This document shows positions 36,921 to 45,927 of a DNA stretch of 64,000 nt, piece after piece. This DNA is from Clostridia bacterium (GTDB lineage Bacteria; Bacillota; Clostridia; TANB77; CAG-508), in the NCBI GenBank assembly GCA_017456555.1, contig JAFTJF010000011.1, forward strand, positions 285,831 to 349,830, given 5' to 3'. Position numbers and translations under genes: made by a program. Under the pieces are notes generated by a model that saw only the letters and a program-made list of their open reading frames with translations, did not search any database and was not told the DNA's origin. Numbering within the stretch: the first letter of the stretch is position 1; every line of letters begins with the position of its first letter.

Positions 36921-38627
36921 ATGATAGATTTTAAGAAAATCATAGGAGAAAAAATTGCAAAAGCAGCAGAGATAGATGCAAATGAAGTAACTTCATATAT
37001 AGAAATCCCACCTAATACAGATTTAGGTGATTATGCTTTTCCTTGCTTTAAATTAGCAAAAGTTTTAAGAAAAGCACCACCAGCAATTGCAGCTGAATTA
37101 AAAGAAAAGATTGAAACAGATGAATATATTTCAAGAGTTGAAATAGTGGGTGGATATTTAAATTTCTATATAAATAGAATGGCAATAACTGCTAGTGTTT
37201 TAAAAGAAATTGAAGATGCTGGAGATAAACTTGGAGCAAATAATAGTGGAGAAGGAAAAAATGTTGTAATAGATTTCTCTTCACCAAATATTGCTAAACC
37301 ATTCCATATTGGTCATTTAAGAAATACTGTTATTGGATCTGCTTTATATAAAATTTATAAATATTTAGGATATAACACAACAGGTGTTAACCATTTAGGT
37401 GACTATGGAACACAATTTGGAAAAATGATTGAAGGATATACAAGATGGGGAAATGAATATAACCTAGAAGAAAATCCAATAGATCAATGTATGGATATTT
37501 ATGTAAGAATAAATAATCTTTGCAAAGAAGATGAAGAAGTTCTTGAAAAATGTAGAGAAAACTTCAAAAAAATTGAAGAAGGTGATCCATATTGTGTAAA
37601 AATATGGAATATGTTTAAAGATTTAAGTTTAAAAGAATTCCAAAAAATTTATGGAATGCTTGGAGTAACATTTGATTCATATAATGGAGAAGCATTCTAT
37701 TCTGACAAGATGGATGAAGTTGTAGATAAACTTGAAGCAGCAGGAGTTTTAACAGATTCAGAAGGTGCTAAAATTGTTGATTTAGAAGACAAAGGGTTAG
37801 GAGTTTGCATGATAAAAAAATCTAATGATTCTACAACTTATGCAACAAGAGATTTAGCAGCTGTTTTATATAGAGCAAGAAATTACGATTTTGATAAATG
37901 CTTATATGTTGTTGCTTATGAACAAAATCTTCATTTTAAACAAATTTTTGAAGTAGCAAAAAATTTAGGAATTGCAGAAAAAAGTTTAAATGGATTAGAA
38001 CATGTTGCTTATGGAATGGTAAGATTAACAACAGGAAAAATGTCTACACGTGAAGGAACTGTAGTTAAAGTTGATGAATTATTACAAGAAGCTATAGACA
38101 GAGTTGAAAAGGTTATTGAAGAAAAAAATCCAGATATGGAAAATAAACATGAAGAGGCTACAAAAATTGGTCTTGGTGCAGTGATTTTCAATAATTTATC
38201 AACATCAATTATTAAAGATTTAGTATTTGATTGGGATATTGCTTTAAACTTTAATGGAGAAACAGGACCATATATCCAATATGTATATGTAAGGACAAAA
38301 AGCGTTTTAGAAAAAGCAGGTTATGTTCCAAAATTTGAGGAAATAAATTTAGAATTACTTCAAGACAAATCTTCTCAAAATGTAATAACAACATTATATA
38401 ATTTTGAAAATGTATTAATGAATGTTGCAAGTAAAAACGACCCATCACTTTTAGCTAGATACTTAATTGAATTAAGTCAAAATTATAGTAATTTTTATAA
38501 TGATAATAAAATTATTGATGATGACAAAGACATTCAAAACGCAAGAGTATATTTAACAAAATGTGTTGGACAAGTTTTAAAAACAGGAGCAAGTCTTTTA
38601 GGAATTCAAATGCCAAACAAAATGTAA
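36921..38627 (+). CDS. argS: Arginyl-tRNA synthetase
   Basis: It charges tRNA-Arg. The 568 residues are full length. The N-terminal tRNA D-loop binding domain (about 1-110) precedes the class I core, with SSPNIAKPFHIGHLRNTVIG (HIGH signature) near 118 and KMSTREG, the KMSKS equivalent. The DALR anticodon domain covers about 450-568. GGAAGGAATG precedes the ATG. It is the distal gene of the nucleoside kinase-RNHCP-VanZ-argS run and ends at a terminator. Confidence 0.97.
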   Translation: MIDFKKIIGEKIAKAAEIDANEVTSYIEIPPNTDLGDYAFPCFKLAKVLRKAPPAIAAELKEKIETDEYISRVEIVGGYLNFYINRMAITASVLKEIEDAGDKLGANNSGEGKNVVIDFSSPNIAKPFHIGHLRNTVIGSALYKIYKYLGYNTTGVNHLGDYGTQFGKMIEGYTRWGNEYNLEENPIDQCMDIYVRINNLCKEDEEVLEKCRENFKKIEEGDPYCVKIWNMFKDLSLKEFQKIYGMLGVTFDSYNGEAFYSDKMDEVVDKLEAAGVLTDSEGAKIVDLEDKGLGVCMIKKSNDSTTYATRDLAAVLYRARNYDFDKCLYVVAYEQNLHFKQIFEVAKNLGIAEKSLNGLEHVAYGMVRLTTGKMSTREGTVVKVDELLQEAIDRVEKVIEEKNPDMENKHEEATKIGLGAVIFNNLSTSIIKDLVFDWDIALNFNGETGPYIQYVYVRTKSVLEKAGYVPKFEEINLELLQDKSSQNVITTLYNFENVLMNVASKNDPSLLARYLIELSQNYSNFYNDNKIIDDDKDIQNARVYLTKCVGQVLKTGASLLGIQMPNKM

Positions 38628-38658
38628 AAATAAAACTATAAAAAAGATATAAAATAAA

Positions 38659-38693
38659 AGGAGATTGCAATGAAAATAGCAGTCTCTTTTTTA
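38659..38693 (+). terminator. Terminator of argS
   Basis: GGAGATTGC and GCAGTCTC pair with a wobble, followed by six T. Confidence 0.82.
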
Positions 38694-38783
38694 TGTTTTA
38701 AATTACAAATTAATTACATTTTACTTTAAATAATTAATTATTGTTATAATATAATTAATAAATGAAATTTTGGGGTGAAACAA

Positions 38784-41204
38784 ATGAAAAGATTGTTGAA
38801 ATTTTTATTAGTAATAGTATTTGATGTGTTTTTAGTAACAATAGTTATTTTTTCGATAGGAAAATTAAAACAAGAAAATGAAGAGGATCTTGTTACAGAA
38901 TTAACTAGTGTAGATACTTCTTATATGTATGATAATATAGAATATTATGAGGATTACGAAGGGAACTTGTACAATGAAAGAATTGATTTGACAACAGTTT
39001 TTAATGAAGGCTATGCTCCAGTTTCTAGAGATTATAAGTGGGGATTTATTGACAAGAATGGAAAAATGATAACCGATTATAAATATACAGAAGCGCTATA
39101 TTTTATAGAAGGTTTAGCTCCAGTAAGAAGTGATGATAAATGGGGGTACATAAATACAAAAGGAGAAGTTGTTGTTGATTTTATATATGAATTTGCATCA
39201 ACATTTGAACCAGAGTCAAAACTTGCATGTGTAAAAAAAGGTGAATATTATGGAATGATAAATACACAAGGAAAAGTAGTTATTCCTATAAAATATAAAG
39301 AGATAAATATGTTTTATGAAGGATTAGCTCAAGCTGCAATTGACGATAAATATGGATTCATAGACGCAAATGGGAATACAGTAATTGATTTTAAATACGA
39401 TTATATAGGCAAATTTAAAAATGGACTAGCTTATGTTATGCTTGATGGAAAATATGGATTTGTGGATAGAGAAGGAAACGAAGTTATACCATTAGTATAT
39501 GATGAAGTAAAATCTTTTGAAGATGATTATACTGTTGTAAGAAAAAATAAAACCGAAAATGAATTTTATATTATAAATAAGAATAATGAAATAATTTCAA
39601 CAGTATATTGTGACAGCATTGGAACTGTAAAAGAGAGTGTTGTTGCAATAGAAAATGATGGAGAATATGTTTTTATAAATATATATGGTGAACCGATTAC
39701 TGATTTTAAATATGAAGAATATCAAGATTTTTCAGAGGGATTAGCTGCAATAAAAGTTAATGAAAAATGGGGATTTATAAATACGGATGGAGAAGTTGTA
39801 ATAAAATGTATTTATAATGAAGTTGGTGATTTTTCAGAAGGAATCGTTAACGCATTGTTTGATGATAGATGGGGATTTATAGATACAAAAGGAAATATAG
39901 TAATTGATTTTAAGTTTGCAGTAGATACTGTTACTAATTTTTGTGAAGGTATGGCAACAGTACTGCATGGAGCATATCAAAGTGGATTTATAAACAAAGA
40001 TGGAGAATTTGTTATTGGAAATTTAACTGAGCGAATTATTGATTATGATGATGTTATGCTTACTGATGGAAATTATGTATCAATAAGTAAAAATGGAAAA
40101 TGGGGATTATATGATTTAGAAGGAAATCTTGTTATTGACCACAAATATGCCGATGACTTATATGTAACAGAAGATAGAATTGTAGTTGAAGATATAGAAA
40201 ATGGTAAATATGGAGTTATAGATTTAAAAGGTAATACTATTTTAGATTATAAGTATGATTACATTTCTTCATATTATGACGGAATGGCAAAAGTAAAAAT
40301 TCAAATAAAAGAATTAGAAGACTATTATAAATATGTAGATTTAGTAACAGGATATTCTGAAGAAATAACTGATGAGTTAGACGATTGGAAGGATTTAGAG
40401 TTATATGGGTATATTGATTTAGAAGGTAATGAAATTATAACCCCCCAATATGAGTATGCATCAGATTTTTCAGAAGGTTTGGCTGCGGTTAAAAAAGATG
40501 GAAAATGGGGATACATAGACAAAAATGGAAATTTAATAATTGATTTTATTTTTTATTCAGCTGATTCATTTTCAAACGGGTTAGCTTGTGTAAAAAATGA
40601 AAATGGATTAAAAGGATATATAGATAAAAATGGAAATACAGTAATTGATTTTAAATATGACTACGCTAAAGAATTTAATAAAAATGGCTTAGCTGTTGTT
40701 GGAATTGGAGAGTATGTTGGCTGTATAAATACCAAAGATGAAACAATTATTGAATTTAAATATGATGATATTAATCGTGAATTCTCAGAAGATATTGTAA
40801 TAATTGAGAAAGATAGATTAAAAGGCTATGCAAATAAAAATGGTGAAATTATTGCCGAACCACAATATATTTTTGCTGAACCATTTCATGAAGGACTTGC
40901 GTTAGTAATGAACAGAGAAGGAAAGTATGGTTATATAGATACTCAAGGAAATGTTGTAATTGATTTTAAATATAAAAGCGCAGGTAATTTTTTAAATGGA
41001 TTAGCTCATGTTGTTGAAGAATATGAATTAATGACAAGGAAATCATATTTTATAAATAAAAAAGGAGAAAAATTATTTGATACAACAGATTATTTATTAG
41101 TATATGGATTTTATAATGATTTATGTGCTGTGGAAACTATATATGGAGATTGCGGATGGATAGATAAGCAAGGAAATGTTGTAATAGGAAATTTTGAAAA
41201 TTAA
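38784..41204 (+). CDS. Membrane-anchored WG-repeat protein
   Basis: About 806 residues. An N-terminal membrane helix (about 4-24) has no lipobox, then an extracytoplasmic domain made almost entirely of tandem WG repeats. Each repeat of 35-45 residues reads like KWGFIDKNGKMITDYKY followed by a F-x-E/N-GLA segment. I count roughly eighteen, some degenerate (for example YGMINTQG, KGYANKNG). WG repeats form beta-structured solenoids, but the ligand is unknown. The start is ATG 38784 because GGGGTG lies 7 bases before it; the GTG at 38775 overlaps that site. It is a single gene with a promoter in the preceding AT-rich spacer. Confidence 0.88.
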   Translation: MKRLLKFLLVIVFDVFLVTIVIFSIGKLKQENEEDLVTELTSVDTSYMYDNIEYYEDYEGNLYNERIDLTTVFNEGYAPVSRDYKWGFIDKNGKMITDYKYTEALYFIEGLAPVRSDDKWGYINTKGEVVVDFIYEFASTFEPESKLACVKKGEYYGMINTQGKVVIPIKYKEINMFYEGLAQAAIDDKYGFIDANGNTVIDFKYDYIGKFKNGLAYVMLDGKYGFVDREGNEVIPLVYDEVKSFEDDYTVVRKNKTENEFYIINKNNEIISTVYCDSIGTVKESVVAIENDGEYVFINIYGEPITDFKYEEYQDFSEGLAAIKVNEKWGFINTDGEVVIKCIYNEVGDFSEGIVNALFDDRWGFIDTKGNIVIDFKFAVDTVTNFCEGMATVLHGAYQSGFINKDGEFVIGNLTERIIDYDDVMLTDGNYVSISKNGKWGLYDLEGNLVIDHKYADDLYVTEDRIVVEDIENGKYGVIDLKGNTILDYKYDYISSYYDGMAKVKIQIKELEDYYKYVDLVTGYSEEITDELDDWKDLELYGYIDLEGNEIITPQYEYASDFSEGLAAVKKDGKWGYIDKNGNLIIDFIFYSADSFSNGLACVKNENGLKGYIDKNGNTVIDFKYDYAKEFNKNGLAVVGIGEYVGCINTKDETIIEFKYDDINREFSEDIVIIEKDRLKGYANKNGEIIAEPQYIFAEPFHEGLALVMNREGKYGYIDTQGNVVIDFKYKSAGNFLNGLAHVVEEYELMTRKSYFINKKGEKLFDTTDYLLVYGFYNDLCAVETIYGDCGWIDKQGNVVIGNFEN

Positions 41205-41299
41205 TTTTCAGAAGAAGAGTAAAATTTAAATCATAATTATTTACAATTATTATAAAATAAAATATAATGATTACAGTTTAAAATTAGGAGGTAAAAAAT

Positions 41300-41437
41300 A
41301 TGAAATATAAATGTACAATTTGTGGTTATATTTATGATGAAGAAGTAGAAGGGAAAAAATTTGAAGAATTACCAGATAACTGGGTTTGTCCATTATGTGG
41401 AGTTGGAAAAGAAATGTTTGAGAAAGTAGAAGAATAA
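41300..41437 (+). CDS. Rubredoxin, short form
   Basis: Rubredoxin carries single electrons through an Fe(Cys)4 site. The 45-residue protein has both cysteine pairs, CTICG (Cys5, Cys8) and CPLCG (Cys30, Cys33), the aromatic YIYDE and the conserved LPDNWVCP. It is about 7-9 residues shorter than common rubredoxins (52-54) because the loop after YDEEVEG is cut down, removing the usual PGT segment. AGGAGG precedes the ATG. The next gene, a membrane protein, starts 28 bases later. It could serve peroxide or oxygen reduction. Confidence 0.93.
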   Translation: MKYKCTICGYIYDEEVEGKKFEELPDNWVCPLCGVGKEMFEKVEE

Positions 41438-41465
41438 GAAAGGTAACCAAAAGGGTAATTAAATT

Positions 41466-42065
41466 ATGGAGAATATAATAAATAAAAGAGCAAAAGATTT
41501 TTCAAAAGCTACAGATGTAGCACAAACAATTTTAATTTATTTAGTGGCATTATTAACACCACTATTTTTAGCACAAATAATTAAATCAGTATTTGGAGCA
41601 GGAAGTGTTGTTACTCAAAACTCACAATTAATAGTTGGATCCGTTGTAAACACAGCTTTAATAATGGCTGCTGTTAACTTAAAAGGATGGAAAAATATTT
41701 TAGGTGTTGTTACAATGCCAAGTATTGCAACAATATTAGGTGGATATGTATTTAAAAGTGCATCAGTATTTATGGTATATATGATTCCAGCAATTTGGAT
41801 TGGAAACTTTGTTTTAGTATATGCTTATAAATGGTTAATGCTTTCAAAAGAAAAAAATTACTTCTTAGCAGGAATTGCAGGAGTTGTAACAAAAGTTGCA
41901 GTAATTGCAGCAGGATTCTTCATTTTAAAAGCATTTGGAATATTCCCAGATAAAATGGTTGCAACATTACAAGCAGCTATGACAACAACACAATTAATAA
42001 CAGCTTCAATTGGAACAGTAGTTGCATTCGGAATTTATAAATTAGAAACCAAAAAAGCAAAATAA
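41466..42065 (+). CDS. Predicted integral membrane protein next to rubredoxin
   Basis: The 199 residues have about six hydrophobic helices (20-42, 55-72, 78-96, 100-122, 135-155 and 170-190) and a basic end. The N-terminus NKRAKDFSKATDVAQT and the segment YMIPAIWIGNFVLVYAYKW look conserved. I recall similar proteins in clostridial genomes carrying the vague label iron hydrogenase, but no hydrogenase cysteine motif exists here. The general form resembles small S-component-like transporters. It is probably co-transcribed with the rubredoxin gene, so a redox or metal role is possible but unproven. Confidence 0.65.
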   Translation: MENIINKRAKDFSKATDVAQTILIYLVALLTPLFLAQIIKSVFGAGSVVTQNSQLIVGSVVNTALIMAAVNLKGWKNILGVVTMPSIATILGGYVFKSASVFMVYMIPAIWIGNFVLVYAYKWLMLSKEKNYFLAGIAGVVTKVAVIAAGFFILKAFGIFPDKMVATLQAAMTTTQLITASIGTVVAFGIYKLETKKAK

Positions 42066-42078
42066 ATATTTGTATATA

Positions 42079-42110
42079 ACGCCTGAGCAAGTCGCTTGGG
42101 CGTTTTTTAT
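42079..42110 (+). terminator. Terminator after the rubredoxin operon
   Basis: AACGCC-TG-AGC pairs with GCT-TG-GGCGTT, followed by T residues. Confidence 0.85.
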
Positions 42111-42291
42111 GTCTATACATATATAATCGTTGACACTAAATAGAAGATTCAGACGACGATTTAATTTCTAAAAAGATAACACATTGTAAAAAAATAGTAT
42201 ATATGATATAAATAAGATGAAAAAAATAAATTAATAACCGAGTTGATATTTGTATAATTGATTTAAACTTGTTTTATAGGAGGAAAATGTG

Positions 42292-42723
42292 ATGAATGAT
42301 TTTGACTTTAATTTTAAATTGGTTATAGTTAATAACTTGATGTATAACTCTAAAAATGCTAAGCCAACATTTGAAAAGGAATACAATGAAATAATGGCTT
42401 CAGAACAATATAAAAATGAAAATAATAAAATCTTTAAAGAAATATTACATGACGAAATGTGTATGAGTTTATACAATTATTTAAAAAATTTGGTGATTTC
42501 AGATGAAGATTTAGCAAAAATAGAAAAAATGTATTTTGATGGTGGTTCTCAGATATACCAAGATCTTGCACCAAGTTGGGATGGAGAAAGTAAGATCTTT
42601 GATGTTACATCTATTGAAGGAATAGAAAGATTAGTAAATTTGAAAAAAATTGATATATATTCATTGACGACTAGAGAAGTAGAAGAAAAATTAAAAACAT
42701 TGAGCTATGAAGTTAGTTTTTAG
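42292..42723 (+). CDS. DUF6892-like protein
   Basis: 143 residues. The opening DFDFNFKLVIVNNLMYNSKN, the central KIEKMYFDGGSQIYQDL and FDVTSIEGIERLVNLKKIDI match my memory of DUF6892, a domain found in immunity-type and polymorphic-toxin contexts. It is soluble with no signal. ATG 42292 is 8 bases after AGGAGG; an overlapping ATG at 42287 hits an immediate TGA. No toxin gene is adjacent; the next two genes encode small membrane proteins spaced 16-18 bases apart, so the three form an operon. Confidence 0.65.
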   Translation: MNDFDFNFKLVIVNNLMYNSKNAKPTFEKEYNEIMASEQYKNENNKIFKEILHDEMCMSLYNYLKNLVISDEDLAKIEKMYFDGGSQIYQDLAPSWDGESKIFDVTSIEGIERLVNLKKIDIYSLTTREVEEKLKTLSYEVSF

Positions 42724-42739
42724 AATGGAATATTAAGAT

Positions 42740-43186
42740 ATGAAAGAAATATTAAAATGTATAGGAATTGGAATTATTATAATATTGCCATTTGTTCTTA
42801 TTTTTGTAACTATTCTTGTTGGAAATAACTATAGACATGCAGTACCAGTAAATGATGAGAACAGAGAAGAAATACAAGCTCTTGCAGATAGTATTAATTT
42901 GGGTGTTACACTAGATGAAAATGTGAAAGAAATAGCAACAGTATCAGCATCTGGTGATTCAATTGCATATAATAGATATGAAGTTGTGTATCAAAATAAT
43001 GAAGTAAAAGAATATGAAACAGAAGTATTGGCAGATAAAGGGGCTTTGAGTAGTTACATATATGAAAATTCAAATGACAAAATTTATTATAATATATCGA
43101 ATATATTACTTATATCAATTCCGATTTCAATAATTGCTAGTATTTATGCAATTAAAAATGTAGGTAAGTCTGAGAAAATATATTAA
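42740..43186 (+). CDS. Hypothetical membrane protein with two terminal helices
   Basis: The 148 residues have one helix at the N-terminus (about 7-28) and one near the C-terminus (about 118-138), with an outward-facing domain of about 85 residues between them. That domain is acidic and beta-rich (YNRYEVVYQNNEVKEYETEV). The family is unknown. It is the middle gene of a three-gene run with the DUF6892-like and 43205 genes. Confidence 0.6.
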   Translation: MKEILKCIGIGIIIILPFVLIFVTILVGNNYRHAVPVNDENREEIQALADSINLGVTLDENVKEIATVSASGDSIAYNRYEVVYQNNEVKEYETEVLADKGALSSYIYENSNDKIYYNISNILLISIPISIIASIYAIKNVGKSEKIY

Positions 43187-43204
43187 TTTCAAAAGGAGAA
43201 ATAT

Positions 43205-43516
43205 ATGAAAAATAAGAAAATAATGATTTTTGCAATAGTTGTAATCTTATTGATTGTAGTGTTATGGCTTGGTGGAATTATTCCAAAACAAATAGCAAAA
43301 ATTTATGGGGCTCAATATATGAATAAGCATTTCCCAAAAATGCAATTAGAATATGATAATATAGAATGGAATGAATATTTTGGAGATTATATAATAACTT
43401 TTAAAGATAAAGAAAATAAGACGCATGGTTGCGTTATAGGTCCTAAATATTTCCCTATTAATATGGGACAAGGAATGGTTGAAATAAGGGAAACTTATAT
43501 GGAAAACTATAAATAA
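43205..43516 (+). CDS. Hypothetical single-pass protein
   Basis: The 103 residues have one membrane helix (about 6-26) and a small outward domain with YDNIEWNEYFGDYIITFKDK and a C-terminal VIGPKYFPINMGQG. It is similar in form to the YfjS/DUF-type secreted domains of Bacillota but not assigned. AAAGGAG precedes the ATG. It is the last gene of the small operon. Confidence 0.6.
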   Translation: MKNKKIMIFAIVVILLIVVLWLGGIIPKQIAKIYGAQYMNKHFPKMQLEYDNIEWNEYFGDYIITFKDKENKTHGCVIGPKYFPINMGQGMVEIRETYMENYK

Positions 43517-43553
43517 ATTACAATTTTGTTGAAATATAAAAGGAGAAAATAAA

Positions 43554-44090
43554 ATGAGTAAAAAAGTAGTAATTATATCATCAACACCTAGAAAAAATGG
43601 AAATTCACAAATACTATGTGAAGCTTTTGAAAAAGGGGCAAAAGAAGCTGGAAATGAAGTTGAATTAATTAGTTTAAGAGAAAACAAAATAAATTATTGT
43701 GTGGCTTGTTATGGTTGTAGCAAAACCGGAAGATGTGTTCAAAATGATAGAATGAATGAGATACTAGATAAAATGCTAGAAGCTGATGTTTTAGTTTTGG
43801 CTTCACCAATATATATGTATGATGTTTGCGGACAATTAAAAACTTTTATCGATAGAAACTTACCAAAATATGAAGAAATGAAAAATAAAGATATGTATTA
43901 CATTGCAACTTGTGCTGAAAATGACAAGAATGCAATAGAAAGTTCTATTATGACTATAAATGGATTACTTGAATGCTTTGAAGATGTAAGGCTAAAAGAT
44001 GTTGTATATGGAATAGGCTTACATGGAATTGGAGAAGCAACAAATTCAAAATCATACGCAGAGGCTTATGAATTAGGAAAGAATGTATAA
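43554..44090 (+). CDS. Flavodoxin-like NAD(P)H-dependent oxidoreductase
   Basis: The 178-residue enzyme belongs to the NADPH-dependent FMN reductase family. SSTPRKNGNSQILCEAF binds the FMN phosphate, and ASPIYMYDVCGQLKTFIDR forms the isoalloxazine-side loop. CVACYGCSKTGRC is the cysteine-rich motif of the iron-sulfur flavoprotein-like subgroup, whose spacing could hold a cluster or disulfide. AAAGGAG precedes the ATG. The electron acceptor is unknown. Confidence 0.9.
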   Translation: MSKKVVIISSTPRKNGNSQILCEAFEKGAKEAGNEVELISLRENKINYCVACYGCSKTGRCVQNDRMNEILDKMLEADVLVLASPIYMYDVCGQLKTFIDRNLPKYEEMKNKDMYYIATCAENDKNAIESSIMTINGLLECFEDVRLKDVVYGIGLHGIGEATNSKSYAEAYELGKNV

Positions 44091-44120
44091 CCCACTTATA
44101 TAAATAAAGGACAATAGATA

Positions 44121-44897
44121 ATGAAAATGATTGAGGATTCTAAATTAAAACAAGAATTGAATAAATTAGAACGAAGAGAAAAGTACTTCTTAAATAAAAA
44201 TGTTGTTGAAGGAAATTTAAAAGCTAAAATACATGAAAAAATTCCAGAAAATTTAGAAGAAACTTTAAATAGTGCTTTTATTAAAGCCTTTGAAATAATA
44301 TTTAATAAAGGTACTACAATTATTGAAAAAAGTTTTGATAAAGAAAAAATAAATTTGGAATATGAAGTGAATAAATTTATGTTAGATTATAAAGAAGATA
44401 AAACTAATATAAAAAAATTAGACAAATATTCTAAAAAGACTAATTTGGTGAATAATTTAATCACAACATCTGTGGGAACTGGAATGGGAATACTAGGGTT
44501 TGGAATTCCAGATATACCATTATTTGTAGCAACTATTTTACGAGGAATATATCAAATTTCATTAAGCTATGGATTTGATTATAAAAATGAAAAAGAAAGA
44601 ATATATATATTAAGATTAATTCGAATAGCTTTATCCAAAACAGTTGATGAAAAGAAACAATATAATGAAGAACTAAAAGATGAGAAAAGTTATAATGCGA
44701 AATTAGGTGATGAAATAAAAACTACAGCAAAAATTATGGCAAATGCACTTCTTATAGAAAAATTCATACAAGGAATACCAGTTGTTGGAGCAGTGGGTGG
44801 AATTGTAAACAATTCTATTTATAGAAAAATATCTAATTTTTGTATGATTAAATATAAGAAAAGATATTTAATTAATAAATTAAATAATAAGATATAG
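44121..44897 (+). CDS. EcsC-family protein
   Basis: The 258 residues match EcsC-like proteins. An N-terminal charged helix ending with KIPENLEETLNSAFIKAF leads to the hallmark glycine-rich hydrophobic segment TSVGTGMGILGFGIPDIPLF, then ILRGIYQISLSYGFDYKNEKER and a second amphipathic region near IPVVGAVGGIVNNSIYRKIS. EcsC in Bacillus accompanies the EcsAB transporter, but its biochemical role is not known. No ecsAB genes are adjacent. A bidirectional terminator follows. Confidence 0.88.
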   Translation: MKMIEDSKLKQELNKLERREKYFLNKNVVEGNLKAKIHEKIPENLEETLNSAFIKAFEIIFNKGTTIIEKSFDKEKINLEYEVNKFMLDYKEDKTNIKKLDKYSKKTNLVNNLITTSVGTGMGILGFGIPDIPLFVATILRGIYQISLSYGFDYKNEKERIYILRLIRIALSKTVDEKKQYNEELKDEKSYNAKLGDEIKTTAKIMANALLIEKFIQGIPVVGAVGGIVNNSIYRKISNFCMIKYKKRYLINKLNNKI

Positions 44898-44901
44898 AGT
44901 A

Positions 44902-44939
44902 CAAAAAAAGATTAGTTTGAAATATAACTAATCTTTTTT
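44902..44939. terminator. Bidirectional terminator between EcsC and C39-like genes
   Basis: AAAAAAAGATTAGTT and AACTAATCTTTTTT (as read through the loop TGAAATAT) form a long stem with A and T tracts. Confidence 0.88.
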
Positions 44940-45681
44940 AATTGTAACTTTCAACATATAATGCTTTAGCAAGGTATGGCTCTATTTCTTTTATATTATA
45001 CCAACCTGAACTTTTACTATCATTTTTTCCACCATTTGGATTTGAAACATAAACAAAATCTTTGCCGTCTGTTGCGAGTAATGCCATATAATGTGATTTT
45101 TCAGTCCAACGATTTTTATTAGGTTTATTCCAGACACAAATAATAATTGGTCTGTTAGTTTGTAAATGTTCAATAATTTTTTCTTTTGATAAATGAACAC
45201 TATCATAATAAAAATCTGTATTTTCAATTCCAAATTCTAAAGAAAGTTCTTTAGACATATTTTCATAATTTAATACAGGATAATATTTTTTTCTTAAATC
45301 TTCAGGTGTATAATTTTTATTATATCCACTTAAAATAGTTGCCATAATAGTAATACCGCAACCGTTATTTGCCATAGTACCACCCCAGTATTTTTTATTA
45401 CTCCAAGAAGAATCTCCATTTTGTTTATATTCTATATATGTTTTCTTATATTCTTCTCCTGTGGTAAATGTAGAAAAATATCCATCTTTATTCTTTGTTT
45501 TTTCTTGTCCTATTCCAGAATAGCTTTCTATATAATCTAATTTTATTGTTTTGAAATTGTCATTAGTAGAAATAAAACCAGTAATATAATTATAAAAATT
45601 TATTATTAACAAAATAATGATTAATAATTTTATTATGTTTTTTATTTTCAATTTTTTTCTTCTCAATTTTTTTCTTCTCAT
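44938..45681 (-). CDS. Secreted C39-like cysteine peptidase family protein
   Basis: The 247 residues start with a highly basic tract (MRRKKLRRKKLKIK) and a membrane helix (about 16-36), so the enzyme is anchored outside the cell. The peptidase C39-like domain has the catalytic Cys in NNGCGITIMATIL, the His in SHYMALLATDGKD, and the Asn/Asp in YVSNPNGG. The intervening LQTNRPIIICVWN is also typical. No ABC transporter domain is attached, so it is not a bacteriocin-processing exporter. The target is unknown. It is a single gene on the minus strand. Confidence 0.85.
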   Translation of the reverse strand: MRRKKLRRKKLKIKNIIKLLIIILLIINFYNYITGFISTNDNFKTIKLDYIESYSGIGQEKTKNKDGYFSTFTTGEEYKKTYIEYKQNGDSSWSNKKYWGGTMANNGCGITIMATILSGYNKNYTPEDLRKKYYPVLNYENMSKELSLEFGIENTDFYYDSVHLSKEKIIEHLQTNRPIIICVWNKPNKNRWTEKSHYMALLATDGKDFVYVSNPNGGKNDSKSSGWYNIKEIEPYLAKALYVESYN

Positions 45682-45927
45682 TTGTAGATATCTCCTTATT
45701 ATTTGGCTATATTCTACAACAAAAATAAAAAAAGTGTTTTAAGAAATGTTTAAAATTTTCTTAAAATTTTCTTATGATTTTTATACTTAAATAAATATAT
45801 TTTTTTATGATATTATGATAAAATTAGACCGTTAGAAAAATAATATTTTTTATGATATAATCCAAATGATAAATAATAGCTTATAGAATATAATAAATAT
45901 TAAAAGAATATGAGGAAAGGTAAATAT

